Positions 21,101 to 32,324 are shown, counted from the stretch's first letter. The stretch: 64,000 nt of DNA from Mantamonas sphyraenae (GCA_026936335.1 JAPMXV010000074.1:158408-222407); one strand, 5' to 3'. The notes: generated from the sequence alone by a model not told the origin. A program made the numbers and translations.

Positions 21101-24100
21101 CGGCTGCACGTTTTCCACGACAATGGAGGCGGTGTCGCCGAGGTCGAGATTGCGCAGGGGCAGGTTGTACGGCGTGGCAGGCGTGTACCCAGCAGGCGGC
21201 GACAGCACAAGGGCATAGGCCACGGTGCCATCCACCACGGTGTCGTCCACCCCTTGCACCGTCACCGATTGGAGCACATTCCAGTTGGCGGTGGTGAAGC
21301 GCAGCGTGGCGGTGCTGTTGACCAGCGTGCCCTCGGTGGGATCGCTCACCACTGCCGACACGTCAAAGGGCGACACGGAGGGCGGTTCCACAAGCTGCAC
21401 CTGCACCACAATGGCAGCACCGCCCTCGCTCGTGGCATCGTTGCTCGCATGGGCCACAATCACACTGTCGCCCGATGGCACCACCTTGCGCACCTCCACC
21501 GTCTCGGCTGCCAATCCGCCGTACCGCGGGTCGGTGCTCACCACGGGCCCAATCGTCACACTGCCAAACGCAATGCCACCCACCACCGCACGCGGGCGGA
21601 TGGCGCTGCTTCTGGTGGACGTGGTCGTGTCCACCAACGCATGGTACAGCGTCTGCCGAGGGGATGAGGTTGAGGACGAGGTTGTTGTTCCCTGATGCCC
21701 GAGTGGCACGTTGACACTCTGTGCGGGGCCACTGGTCGCCGTGAGGGTGACGAGCACGGGCACGTTCCAGTTGGCAAGGGTAAAGTCGTGGCTGGTGACG
21801 GAGGAGGTGACCACGTTGACATTGGCCACACTGATGGGCACACGCACCGTGGCCGTGGGCTGCGACGTAAGCACCATCAGAAACTGGGCCGGACGCGTGG
21901 GTGTGGCAAACTGCGGCGTGAGCCAGGTGATGTTCAGGGCCGAGGCATCCTGGTCGCTGTTGATCACCTGCACACGACGCATCTTGAGGTTGTACTTGGG
22001 ATCCGTGGTGAGACAGGGCCCAAACAGCACGTGGACCACCACGGCGCCATCGTTGAGCGTGTCCGGCACCGAGTTGAGCACAACGGCCTGGGTCACGTTC
22101 CAATTGGCGGCGGTAAAGGTGAGCTCGGCCCTGTCCACCGCAAGTTCGCTGGGGTCGTAGTTGATGACGGGCATGCGCACGTCGGCCACAGGCTCACTCT
22201 CCAGCCGCACGTACATCTCCAGGGTGGTGCCCGACTCGCTGGTGCGCATGTTGGCCAACGATCCGTTGCGGCTGAGCAGAAAGATGCCCGCGGTGTCGTC
22301 GTCCTCGTTGACCATGCGGATGGGAGGCACACTGAGCTGGTGGTACGGCGTGCTTGTGCTCGACGTGCTCACCTGCAGCCGGTAGTACTGCGAGCCGTCG
22401 TCCACCCAATCGTTGACCCCACGCACGGCAATGCTCTTGTACGTGTTCCAATCCGCCGGACTGAAGGTCATGCTGCCCGGTGCCACCACCATGCCCTCGT
22501 TCACGTTGTCGCTGCTCATCGACACCGTCACGCCACTCTGCGGGGCACTGATCAGCCGGCAGCGCACGTAGGCAATCTCGCCCGTCTCGCTGGTGGGATT
22601 CGTCGGATCAAGGCACGTCAGTCCCGCGGGGTCGTTGTCCAGGTTGATCATGGCCACGCTGGCACTGATGCCCTGGTACGCGGCGTCCGACGAGGCGGCG
22701 GCGCCCAACACCACGCTGTAGGTGATGTTGCCATCGGTGATCTGGTCGTCCACACCCGTGACCGTCACACTCTGGCGCACGTCCCAGTTGGCTGGCGTAA
22801 ACACCAGCGAGGAGGGCGACACACTGCCCTCGGCCGGGTTGGACGAGCGCACAGGCAGCGTCACGTCGTGGGTGGGCCGCGAGCGCAACGAGGCCTGAAA
22901 GGTTTGCGCGCGGCCGTTTTCGTCGGTAACGCCCGGGGCGGTGTTGAAGAAGAGGACGCCCGGGACGTCGTTGTCCATGGCGGCCATGTTGACACTCTGT
23001 GTGAGGGTGGCATACTCGTGCCCCGTGCCGTTGGCCGGGCCGACCACGGCGGTGGTGAGGATGGTGCCGTCGGCGACGAGATCGTCGACGGCAATGGCCT
23101 CCACGTGTTGCGGCGTGGCCCAGTTGGCCGTGGTGAACACGAGGGTGTCGGGCGACAGGGCCACTTGGTTGGGTGCCTGGCTGGCCACACGCACCCACAG
23201 CGGCGACACCGTGGGTTGTGTGAGCAGGGACACCTGGAACGATCCGTTGGCGCCGCCCTCGGTCATGTTCAAGGAACGGGTGACGGTGACGTTGTAGCCC
23301 GCGGTGTCGTCGTCGGTGTTGATCACGTACACGGGTGTGCTCTGCATGTCGCGAAAGTTTGCGTCGGTGCTGTTGAGCGGTGCAAACTGCAGGGTGTACG
23401 CCACGTCGCCGTCGTCCATGGGGTCATCCACGCCCGTGAGGGTCACCGTGCGTGTGGTGCCAATGGCTTCGGCGGGCACAAAGCGTACGCCTCCCTCGGG
23501 TGCCACGCGGCCTTCGGTGGCGTCGCTCACCGTGTAGGCCACCACCACGTCGGCCACAGCGGCCACAGGCGACACCAGGCGCACCGTGAACGACGCCGAG
23601 CCGCCGGCTTCCGTGGTGGACAGTGCCGTGGCCGGGGTTTGGCCACCCGAGACGACAAAGTGAGGGCAGCCCGGCAGCTGGGTCTTGGTCCAGCCTGTGG
23701 CGCAGGCAATGCCCTGGAAGTACGGGTGGGTGGAGTTGCCCTGTGCACACTGGCGCGTGGTGGGACACCATCCACACTCTGGGTTTGCGGTGCAATTCCA
23801 GCACGACGTGCGTTGCCTGCAGTCGGTGCACGCCGTGTTGTTCCACACGGGACACGTCACCTCCAGCAGGGAGAACGGCCCGTTGGCGTCGCCCTGGTAG
23901 CATTTGCGTGTGCTCTCGCACCACCCACAGCCCTCGGTGGCATTGGCCAGGCATCCGCCGCAGGTGGTGTAATTGCACTTGGGCCCGCGGCCCCAGTTGC
24001 CCTCGAGCAACGGCGATTGCGAGCGCGACGGAAAGCTGGTTTCCGCCTTGTCCAGCAGGTTGCCCGTGACATTGACGTGCCACACGCCAATCTGAGGCGG

Positions 24101-26408
24101 GGTGGCAGCTGTGGCAACAATGGTGATGTCCAACGCAGAGTCGCTGAACCAGCTGCCCCTGTAGTCGGCGCCGGGGGGTGTCAGGAACGACAGCAGGGCG
24201 TCGAGTTCGGCCTTGGTGGTTGCCGGCGGACGGTTGGTGGCCTCGGAAAAGGTGACACGGATGACGTCGTGCTTGCCGTACACGGAATCGAGGTCGTACA
24301 GATCCATGGCGGTGAGTCGCAGGATGGTGGGGCCTGCCTTGTTGCCCCAGGTGCCTGTGACCGGAGCCGACGTGAACGCCGAGGGCGACGTGGTGCCCGA
24401 CGGGTCTGTCAGCCCGCCACTGGCCTTGGATGTCACTGTGAGGGTGCCCACCACGGGCGGAGCGGCGCCAGCCACATTGACCATGGTGATGCGCAGCACG
24501 CTGTCGCTGATCCAGTTGCCCGTGTAATCTGTGCCCAACGATTGCGAAAAGGTAAACAGGGCGTCCAGTTGCGCCTTGGTGGCCGCCGGTCGTCGGTTGG
24601 TGACCATGTTGAAGGACAGCGTGAGGGTGTCGCCTGCGTCAAACTTGACGCTGCTGTCGTCGGGATCGGCGGCCACGACGCTGACAAAGTTGGGGCCCGG
24701 CTTGACGCCCCAGTTGCCCAGGAGGACACCACTCTGGGTGATGGCCGGCTGCGAGGTGAGGGCCTGGTTGAGAATGCCCCCGGCAAACTTGGGGGTCATG
24801 GTGAAGGAGCCGATGGGTGGGGTGCCTGCGCCGGCAATGTTGGTGATGGTGATGCGCAGGTGGGAGGCGGTGACCCACACGCCCGTGTAGTCTGTGCCTA
24901 GGTTGGCGCTGAAGGAGAACAGAGTGTCCAGGTCGCCCTTGGTGGAGGCTGTCTTTTGGTTGGTGGCCTCGCTCCAGTACACGTCGATGACGTCGCCGTT
25001 GTCGTAGTTCACATTGCCGTTGTCCGGGTCGCTGGCCGTGATGTTGCTGATCAGCGGGCCCGGCTTGGTCCACTGGTAGCTCCACAGTTCGTTGTCCACG
25101 GCCTCATTGCTCAGGCGGCCACCGTGCAGGTAAAGGAACATGCCATTGCGAATAAAGGTGAAGCGGTGGCGTGCCGAGGGCCGTGCGGTGGTGGACGGTT
25201 CCAGGTACTCCCAGACCACGGTGTCGAGATTGAGGCGCCACAGATCGTTGAACACCAGGCTGGCACTGGCGTTGGTGTACTTGCCGCCATACATGTACAT
25301 GTAGTTGCCTGCCCAGGGTGGCCTTGTGGCCGAAGCGTGCGTGGGGCCAGGTGCCGGTGACGTTGTGTCGGATGAATGCGTTGGATGTCTTTTCGTAGTG
25401 CCACACCTCATTGTCGGGTCGCACCAGGTCCTTGCGGAAGCCCCCAAACAGCCAGGGCTTCTGGTTGTACACCACCAGGGCGCAGTCGTACCTTCGCTCG
25501 GGCCACGGATCCGTCAGTGGGCGGTCGATGTACGTAAAGGCGTCGTTGAGCGAGGTGACGTCGTCGCCAATGGTAAAGTCGTAGGTGTAAAGGTCGTCCT
25601 TGGCGTCGCCCTGCGGAGTTTGGCCGCCAAAGATCCAGACAACCGTCCCGCCTTCCTCGGCGTACGAACACGACGACGTCCAGGCCATTTTGCTGGGTCG
25701 CTTCTGGGCCCACGAATTGCTGGCAATGTCGTAGTGATACACTGTGGTGGAACCCGACCCCAATTCCGTCACAAACATCTTGCCGTTGACCACGTGGGCG
25801 ATGTGGTCGCGGGTGGCCGTCGGCACCGTTCCCGCCGCGGTGGCCTGCTTGAAGAAGCGGTCGGGGCTCGTGGTGATTGTGTATGCGTACATGTCCGAAC
25901 TGGCGGTGGCCGTGCCTCCAAAGTAGTACAGGACGTCGTTGTGGACGGCCACGGTGCCGGAGGAGAGCGACGGAAGCGCAGCCAGCGGGCCTGGCGTCAG
26001 TTGCGTCCATCCCTTGAACACTGCGCGGAATTTGGGGCATGCAGGGGCGTGGCGTGTGTGTACCACAGGTGTTGGTGGTGGTGTACACCGTGGGCCATGG
26101 TGACGGGTGTGGGGACAACGTGTGAGCGTACGGGGAGCGTCGGTGCATTCCGGAGCCGGAGCTGCAACGGTTTTGCGCGCGCCGGAGCCGAGCGCGCCAA
26201 AGGACAACGACACCGCATGGGCGACGGCACTTGGAACGACACGGCCTCAACCAGAAAGTGGGCAATGGCAGTGGGCGGACACCAAAGAGATGAAACACGT
26301 ACCTGCATGTGTGCAAGGGAGGAGGCCGAGAAGGAGGAGCAGCCAAGCAAAATGGACGGATTTCGCACTTCGGCTTGAGCGACAAGCGGATGTGTGCGGT
26401 CGCAGCAT
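18170..26408 (-). CDS. Giant kelch-PSI-Calx-beta-IPT multi-pass surface protein, frame break near N-terminus
   Basis: Exon 1 (26303-26408) encodes a signal peptide (FAWLLLLLGLLPCTHA). A 282-nt intron follows (GTACGT donor, GCAG acceptor, phase 1), then exon 2 runs 26020-18170. One base must be skipped near 25309-25314 to stay in frame; the predicted product is then ~2651 residues. In order: kelch propeller (~36-350); three ~115-residue repeats (DPDNGNVNYDNGDVIDVYW type, ~356-706); two PSI-like Cys-rich modules (CGWCESTRKC, CGWCPTTRQC, ~710-830); about eight Calx-beta-like repeats (FTxANWxxxQxVTVxGVDD, ~830-1780); an IPT/TIG domain; a Cys-rich EGF-like patch; several TM helices (~1955-2310); and a cytosolic tail ending in Asp/Glu/Tyr-rich sequence. 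The build suggests an adhesion or sensory receptor at the cell surface. Partner and ligand are unknown. Confidence 0.85.
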
Positions 26409-26475
26409 GGCAAAGCAAATGGATGAGAGTTGGCGAGCGGGTTGTGGATAAGATAGATAAGAGGGAGAGGGTGCG
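26409..26475. promoter_or_regulatory. Putative bidirectional promoter
   Basis: A 67-base gap between the divergent ATGs of the giant surface protein (26408) and the BMT5-like gene (26476). It is A/G-rich (GATAAGATAGATAAGAGG). Inferred from position only; if the BMT5-like gene starts at 26551 the gap is larger. Confidence 0.35.
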
Positions 26476-27723
26476 ATGGGAGGAGAGTGCAATTGCCAGT
26501 GCCGTCCGGGGGGGTTTCAGGTAGAGTTGCGCGGGTCGGGGCAGGGGCAGATGACAACACGGCCTGGCTCGTCGAAGCCTGCAGGTGGAGGGGAGCAAGA
26601 GACAGTGGAGGAAAAGGCAGAGATGTGGATGCAGCAACACGAATGGGTGCACAGGGAAACATGGACGTGTGCGTTTGGGGACAAGTGTGTGGTGTGTGGG
26701 TACAAGCTGCTGGTGGAACGCAGCGACGGCATGCCCGCGAACCGGCGACCGGAACAGTGTGTGCGAGTGGCACGTGAGGCGGCGCGGGAGGCGGAGGAGA
26801 ACGAGGTCCACAGGGTGGTTGAGGCGGAGGAAACGAGTGGAAGGGAGTGGTTGGGTGCATACGAGGCCGGGCAGCGGATCCTGACGGTGGGCGAAGGCAA
26901 CTTTTCGTTCTCGCTGAGCCTGGCGAAACGACTGTTTGGGCGCAAGAAGGCAGGTGGGCGATTGGTGGCAACGTCGTACGAGACGAGGGAGAGTGTGTGC
27001 AGTGTGTACCCGGATGGGGAGGAGATCCTGAGGGAGTTGGAGGAGTATGGGGTGTGTGTGGTGCATGGGATCGACGCACACGATCTGGAGAGCCAACGGG
27101 AACTTGTGGACGCGGAAGCACGCGGGTTCCATCGCATTGTGTTTAACTTTCCGTGCATTGCACGGGGAGGAAACATCCAACCGGGCCAGGATGGGCAGGT
27201 GGACGAGCTGGAAGTGAATCGAGAGCTGGTGCGGAGTTTGCTGGCACGTGGACAGGCGCTGTTGTGTCGAGGCGGTGAGATACACGTGAGCCACAAGTCG
27301 ATTGCGCCGTTTTCGTTCTGGGGCATCCATGGACTTGCGGATGAGGCTGCGACAGACCTACGCTGGGTGGGACGGCTGGTGTTTGATCGCACCTGCTTCC
27401 CGGGCTATGTCAACAAGAAGGCACTGGACAAAAAGTCGTTCCCGGCCAGCGACGCACGCGTGCACGTGTTTGCGCTGCCGTGGGTGGTCGACGTGGCGGA
27501 AAGCCATGACGACGGGGTCAGCAACACGTTGGCAGATTGGTGGAGGGAGGCAGCAGAGGAGGAGGAGGAGGAAGGTGAGGAGCAGCAGCAACCGTTGTGT
27601 GTGCGTGTAACGGATGGGATGCGCAGGGCGTTGAGGGAGCAGATGGTGGGGTTGGCTGTGCGAGGCGGGAAGCAAAACAACCGCAGGCGGGACAGGCGGG
27701 ACCATGGCGGACGACGAGGATGA
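26476..27723 (+). CDS. BMT5-like (DUF2431) rRNA uridine-N3 methyltransferase
   Basis: 415 residues from the ATG at 26476; an in-frame ATG at 26551 is an alternative start. The family places N3-methyl groups on uridine of 25S/28S rRNA in yeast (Bmt5). Visible hallmarks are the SAM-binding ILTVGEGNFSFSLSLAKRL, the ATSYETRE strand, the HGIDAHDL segment and VFNFPCIARGGNI. The downstream HVSHKSIAPFSFWGI is also typical. The N-terminus has a CAFGDKCVVCGYKLLV segment that could be half of a zinc ribbon. The C-terminal tail is Glu- then Arg-rich (NNRRRDRRDHGGRRG), fitting a nucleolar protein. Its last 20 bases overlap the start of the next gene on the same strand. Confidence 0.88.
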   Translation: MGGECNCQCRPGGFQVELRGSGQGQMTTRPGSSKPAGGGEQETVEEKAEMWMQQHEWVHRETWTCAFGDKCVVCGYKLLVERSDGMPANRRPEQCVRVAREAAREAEENEVHRVVEAEETSGREWLGAYEAGQRILTVGEGNFSFSLSLAKRLFGRKKAGGRLVATSYETRESVCSVYPDGEEILRELEEYGVCVVHGIDAHDLESQRELVDAEARGFHRIVFNFPCIARGGNIQPGQDGQVDELEVNRELVRSLLARGQALLCRGGEIHVSHKSIAPFSFWGIHGLADEAATDLRWVGRLVFDRTCFPGYVNKKALDKKSFPASDARVHVFALPWVVDVAESHDDGVSNTLADWWREAAEEEEEEGEEQQQPLCVRVTDGMRRALREQMVGLAVRGGKQNNRRRDRRDHGGRRG

Positions 27724-29440
27724 GTGGGTGCAGGAGGTGGACGAGTGGGAAGATGACGCCCTGTTGGACGACGGCGTGGAGGAGATTGGATGGTCTGTGT
27801 CGAGTTTCCATCAGCAGGAAGAGGCAAAGGGCAAGCAGCAGCGGGCAAGCAGCAGCAGCAGCAGCCGCAGCCACAGCGCAAGGTTAGGCGGGCGACCGGC
27901 GTCCTCGGGAGGATTCCGAGGCCGAAAGGGGGTTCCGTCGCATTTTGCACGGAACAAAGCAATGTCGAGCGTGAGCAACAGGCAATGGGCAGAGCGACGT
28001 GGGCCACACGGGAGCACCAAGGTGGGGGCGGGCTCGATGGCGGGAAAACGGCCGCAAACGGCCGCGGGCATACGTCCGCCACGTGCAGACGGGAGGCAAA
28101 GTGGGTCGGGCACAGCAGGTGGGCAGCGATGGACGAGCATGGGTGAGGAATCAGGCGTGGGGAGCAGTGGGATGAGCAAAGAGCGGCCTGGAAGCGCATC
28201 GTTGGCGGCAAGGCTCAGCAGCAGTGGCCGGCAGCGGCCGCAGAGTGCAAGTGTGGGCTCGTCACGGCGTCGCATGAGCAGAGAATGGGTGTCTGTTGCA
28301 GAGATGAACGCAGTGATTGGGCAGTGTCTGCAAGGGAGGCAGGGGTGGAGCGAAGTTGGGGCGCTGGCCAAGTTGTTTGTGGCTCAGGAAGGGGCAGGTG
28401 CCATGCAAGGGTACGGCGCGGGTGGCGATGAGAGGGACATGGAGGCATTGGAGGAAGAGGAGGACGACCTGAGTGGACTGGTGCAGATGTTGTTTGTGAA
28501 AGAGTTGCGAGAGGACGACCAGGCCGGCCTGATGTTGGCTGTGCTTCGTACGCTGAAACTGTTGTTGCGCAAGGAGAGCAATCGGAACCAGTTTGGCGAC
28601 CTGGGATTTGTGGGTGTGTTAAGTTATATGCGCAAGAGCCAAACGGAGGTTGGTGACGAGGAGGAGACGGAGACGGTGGTGGAACTGGACCGGAGGTTCG
28701 CACGGGAGTGTGCCGGGGTGCTGTTGAATGTGTGCCACAGCCACCGGAGGAATGTGGAGATTGCGGTGGAAGCTGGAGCGTTGGGCTGTCTGGTGGCCAT
28801 GCTGGGGTGGCAGGGCCAGACAGAGGCGCAAGGCTGCGCTGCGGGAGCGTTACAAAGCATGTTTGTGCATAAAATGGCGCGACAAGAGCTGTTGAGCAAG
28901 GACGAGGTGGCAGACGAGGCAGTGAGCCAGTTGGTGAGGCTGATGACACAGGACGATGTGGAGGTGGTGGGGCTGCGTGCAGCAGGTGCGGTGCACAATC
29001 TGTCCGTGGAGCCGTCGAGCATCCGAGTGCTGCGTAGAGCGGGTGCGATTGTGCCGCTGTTGGGACAGGTGCATGGAAGAGGTGACGACAGCGGTGTGAA
29101 CGAGGAACTGGTGACCTATGTGGCGGGCACGCTGCAAAACATGTCCCGTGAGGCAGAGAGCGCCGAGGAAATGCGTGCACATCACGGACAGAGCTTGCTG
29201 GCAGATGTGTTGATGGGCCCGTACGTGGAGGCACAGGTGTGTGCCACGGGGGCGCTTTTGAATCTGCTGGAGGAGGTGGTTGGGGAGGAGGTGGACGGCG
29301 GAGCGCGTGCGGCGTTGCGGTCGTTGTTGGTGTCTGCGTTGACGCTGGGCACTGTGTACCAAGGTCTGTGGGGCGACGATGGAGGTGAGGGTGGTGAGGG
29401 AGAGGATGGCAAAGGGTTGGGACATGACGACAGGGAATGA
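27704..29440 (+). CDS. Armadillo-repeat protein
   Basis: 578 residues, one exon. The ATG at 27704 sits in an excellent context (ACCATGGCG), which supports this start although it lies inside the end of the upstream gene. Residues ~1-35 are very acidic, and ~40-200 are Ser/Arg/Gly-rich and disordered with an (AGC)n serine run. From ~205 onward several ARM-like helical repeats appear: GLMLAVLRTLKLLLRKES, ECAGVLLNVCHS, GALGCLVAMLGW, GLRAAGAVHNLSVEP, YVAGTLQNMSRE and CATGALLNLLEE. A role as a binding scaffold is the usual one for such folds. No specific orthologue recognised. Confidence 0.85.
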   Translation: MADDEDEWVQEVDEWEDDALLDDGVEEIGWSVSSFHQQEEAKGKQQRASSSSSSRSHSARLGGRPASSGGFRGRKGVPSHFARNKAMSSVSNRQWAERRGPHGSTKVGAGSMAGKRPQTAAGIRPPRADGRQSGSGTAGGQRWTSMGEESGVGSSGMSKERPGSASLAARLSSSGRQRPQSASVGSSRRRMSREWVSVAEMNAVIGQCLQGRQGWSEVGALAKLFVAQEGAGAMQGYGAGGDERDMEALEEEEDDLSGLVQMLFVKELREDDQAGLMLAVLRTLKLLLRKESNRNQFGDLGFVGVLSYMRKSQTEVGDEEETETVVELDRRFARECAGVLLNVCHSHRRNVEIAVEAGALGCLVAMLGWQGQTEAQGCAAGALQSMFVHKMARQELLSKDEVADEAVSQLVRLMTQDDVEVVGLRAAGAVHNLSVEPSSIRVLRRAGAIVPLLGQVHGRGDDSGVNEELVTYVAGTLQNMSREAESAEEMRAHHGQSLLADVLMGPYVEAQVCATGALLNLLEEVVGEEVDGGARAALRSLLVSALTLGTVYQGLWGDDGGEGGEGEDGKGLGHDDRE

Positions 29441-29471
29441 ACGAATCGAGACTGCGCGGCCTCAGCCAGAG

Positions 29472-30029
29472 ATGGGCAAACACCGGAGCAAGGGCAAGGC
29501 GTCGCGACAGAAGCGAGCAGAAATGCTTGCACCGTACCGAAAGGTGACACAGGCGGAGCGGGAGGCGGCAGAGAGGCGTCTGCAAGAGCTAGAGAGCGGA
29601 GATGGTGAGGCGGCCATGCAGGAAGATGTGTTTGGGGACGAGGAGGAGGAAGAAGAGGCAGAGGCGATGATGGACCTGGATGGGATTGGTCTCAAGGTGT
29701 CAGTGGAGGAGGGTGAGACACTGGGCAAGATGAAAAGGCGGCATGTGTGGGAGAAGAAGGAGCTGAAGCGGCTGGCCAAGGATTTGTCGCAGGCCAAAAC
29801 GAAATTGAGCAAGCACAAGACAGAAGAGAAGGCAGAGAGGAAGAACCTGACAAAAGCAATCCAGCGGCTGCAGACAGAGCTGCGTTTGCGGCAGGAGGCC
29901 GAGCTGGAGGCGTTGAAACGAGCCGCCGAGGCAGAGGGACTGGAACAAGGCAGGGGAGAGGGTCATGAGGAAGATGGGAACGCGAATGGGTCTGAGGAAC
30001 CGCAGGAGGAGATCGTGGTTGAGTTGTGA
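29472..30029 (+). CDS. Basic coiled-coil protein, possibly nucleolar
   Basis: 185 residues from the ATG at 29472; in-frame ATGs at 29379 and 29406 would lengthen it into the end of the ARM gene. It starts with a strongly basic segment (MGKHRSKGKASRQKRAE) resembling nucleolar localisation tails. An acidic run (FGDEEEEEEAEA) comes next, then a long Lys/Glu/Ala coiled coil (residues ~85-160), and an acidic end. The make-up is like small ribosome-assembly factors, but I recognise no family. It follows the ARM gene by 31 bp on the same strand. Confidence 0.65.
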   Translation: MGKHRSKGKASRQKRAEMLAPYRKVTQAEREAAERRLQELESGDGEAAMQEDVFGDEEEEEEAEAMMDLDGIGLKVSVEEGETLGKMKRRHVWEKKELKRLAKDLSQAKTKLSKHKTEEKAERKNLTKAIQRLQTELRLRQEAELEALKRAAEAEGLEQGRGEGHEEDGNANGSEEPQEEIVVEL

Positions 30030-30398
30030 GGGTGCACGTGTGAATGCAGGAGCCGATTTTGGATCGTGTTTCGGTGAAGTTTTGGACGTTTGGGGAGCCG
30101 GGAGGTGCAAGAGGAAGGTTTGCAACAGGGCTGCGATTGCAAGCAGATGATGCTCAGGACGGGTGGGTGGGCGCATTGGTGTGATGTGAGGGTGGAGGAT
30201 GGATTGGATGTCCCGTAGGGGTTGAAGCCGGCACGGAAACGTTTTCGGTTGTCTCCTGACACCACGGGAGGAAAAACACTTGTTTCGCACCTTCTCCACC
30301 AACGCATCCCGTTTTCCGCAGAAAGCCACGAGTTTGCGTAGCACAACACCGAGAGCGACTTTTTCCTTTATAGCTACTCGGAGGAAGTGCGGAGAACG
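30030..30398. other. Intergenic region with the zinc-finger gene promoter
   Basis: No gene seen. The last part is T-rich and contains CTTTATAGC at about 30366-30374, a TATA-like element ~25-30 bases before the ATG at 30399, closer than usual. Confidence 0.4.
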
Positions 30399-31742
30399 AT
30401 GTCGAGCTCCTCACAAGCAAGTGAAGAGGTCGGGAGCGAAAAACGTGGGCGGTCGCGCATCCGAAGAAGGCGAACAGCCCACGAAATCAACAGACTGTTC
30501 CCATGTCCGTATCCGGGGTGTCAGAAATCGTAAGTAGAGCGGTGCGGATGGGTGGAGCTTTTTCAGCAAGGGAAAAGACGGCCTGGGAGTTGTGTGGAAC
30601 CCCGGGAAGTCAGGGTGATCTTTCGCAGTCTAGAAAAAGACGTTTCTCCTGCGCCAAAGAAGGGCCACGCGGTGGATGTGTGCGCTGACACCAAAGGGTA
30701 CAGGTACGGTGCGGAATCGAGCATGAAGAAACACTGCCGATTGAAGCACCCAGACTTCGATGTGAACACAATGAGCATGGTAGACGAAGAGGAGGACGGG
30801 AAGTTGCACACAGGCCCCACATACTCCTCATTCCACGGAACCAGGTTCATTTCAACGGTACCCACACCAGGTAAGAACAGTGGAGGGTGGGTGGAGGTGG
30901 GCGCCGGGCCATGAGTGTTTGCATGTAGAGAATCGGAAGCTATGGAACCAGGAGTCGGCAATCCCTCCGCGAAAGTTGCGTGGAAGTTTACGGAGGGCGT
31001 TCGTACACAAGAACACGTGTCGAAACCACAGGCAGAATGGTTGGGGGAATGTGGATGTGCTCGGGGGAAGCAAATGGGGCCAGTTCGATGTCATCGGATG
31101 TTGTTGTTGAGGTGACACCAAAGAAGGAAATGGCTGACATTCGTTCTTCCTGCGTGCGCGTTACAGGGATAGAGTTTCATACAGACGGCAGTGCGACACT
31201 GGGCAAGCTGCACACAGACACAGCAAGGCTTCTGAATTCGCTGTTGCCGAACCTGGCACTGCATAAGGATCTGCCAAAGGCAGTGCCTAGGGAGAAGGTG
31301 AGAAACTTTTCCACAATTCGCGGTCCGCCTTTTGGGGACGAGTGGGACGCTAACTCTGTGTGGGGGACGCCAGACACCATCACAGAGACCGCGAAAGAGC
31401 TATCCCGGCCCTTTGTTGGACTGGGAGGACATCCAGACAGTGCATGTTCTGTCCACATTGATTGGAGAGCAAGTGGAAAAAGGCGTGTTCGAGATTCAAG
31501 CGTCCAACACGAACGGGCACGCGAGCAAGCAGGAAGAGGACACGTGGCCGCAAGAAGATACAAAAGACGGGGCCAGTGGGAAAGGGAAGGAGACTGAGGA
31601 AGAAGGCGATGGTGAGGGAGACGAATCCGAGGAGGGGGAGAGCAGCTCGGAGGGAGAATCGAGGCGGAAGACGCACTTGTCGAAACGACGCATATCGCGG
31701 GAGGCGACACAAGATGTGAAACGTCAACGGAATGAGGAGTGA
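30399..31742 (+). CDS. Single C2H2 zinc-finger protein with acidic-basic tail
   Basis: Four exons: 30399-30529, 30704-30870, 31167-31297 and 31386-31742, with phases 2, 1 and 0 all consistent, give 261 residues. The finger is CPYPGCQKSYGAESSMKKH followed by CRLKH (C-x4-C-x12-H-x4-H). Its codons are split by intron 1 right between the Cys and His halves. An Arg-rich basic patch precedes it (KRGRSRIRRRRTAHEI). The C-terminal third is first acidic Glu/Ser-rich, then basic (RKTHLSKRRISRE), like a nuclear protein. The second intron (296 nt) is the least certain, as an extra exon could hide in it. DNA or RNA binding is inferred from the finger only. Confidence 0.65.
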
Positions 31743-32324
31743 GATATTGAAGAAAAGGGAATGTTTAGTGCTGTAGACGGTCGGTCTGGGTGGGCCAGAA
31801 AAAGAGGGAACGCCGGGAGGGTGCGGCACAGCAAGCCGACCGGCTGAATCGGACTCGGAAATCATGACGACAGGGTGTGTGGATAGCCGTGCAGTCGTGG
31901 TGGGACGCAGTGGACTTGTGAAACCTGTAGGCGCAGAAATAGAAACGAACTTTGGCGAGGACATTTTCGAAAATAGAAGAACTTGCCGGCGGGTTGCTGA
32001 GCATAGTTGAGCAGCTGACACCAAATGGGTGTGCTGGACATGTGTTCGGACACCATGTACAACTATTGTGGGCATTGTTTGACTCTGCGGTGGATACTGG
32101 TGCACAGACAGGGAACGAACGACGCGCAGGAAAATTCCTCTGATTGTGTTTGTGGGGGTTTCCTGCGTGGTTCTGGTGCGCAATCGTGCCCTTGGTGCTC
32201 AGGAAAGGGAGAGAATGTGCAGTGCGATGGAACTAAATGTGTCGTGGCTGCAAGCGATCATTGTGCTTGACTGGAAATGAATGGGGAAGCTCTGGTGTGT
32301 TTGTTCGGTTTGGGCTGTCCCAGA
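31743..32324. other. Intergenic region, nothing recognised
   Basis: 582 bases between the convergent ends of the zinc-finger gene and the acetyltransferase. It is less G+C-rich than its surroundings. Short open frames on both strands have no protein-like pattern, and I see no RNA gene. Confidence 0.5.

Noticed and set aside
21695-24901. 1068-codon plus-strand frame opposite the Calx-beta region
   Set aside because: His/Arg/Gly-rich mirror of the repeat-coding strand with no domain pattern.
31743-32324. Search for tRNA or other RNA gene in the A+T-richer gap
   Set aside because: No cloverleaf-like arms or internal promoter boxes could be recognised by eye.
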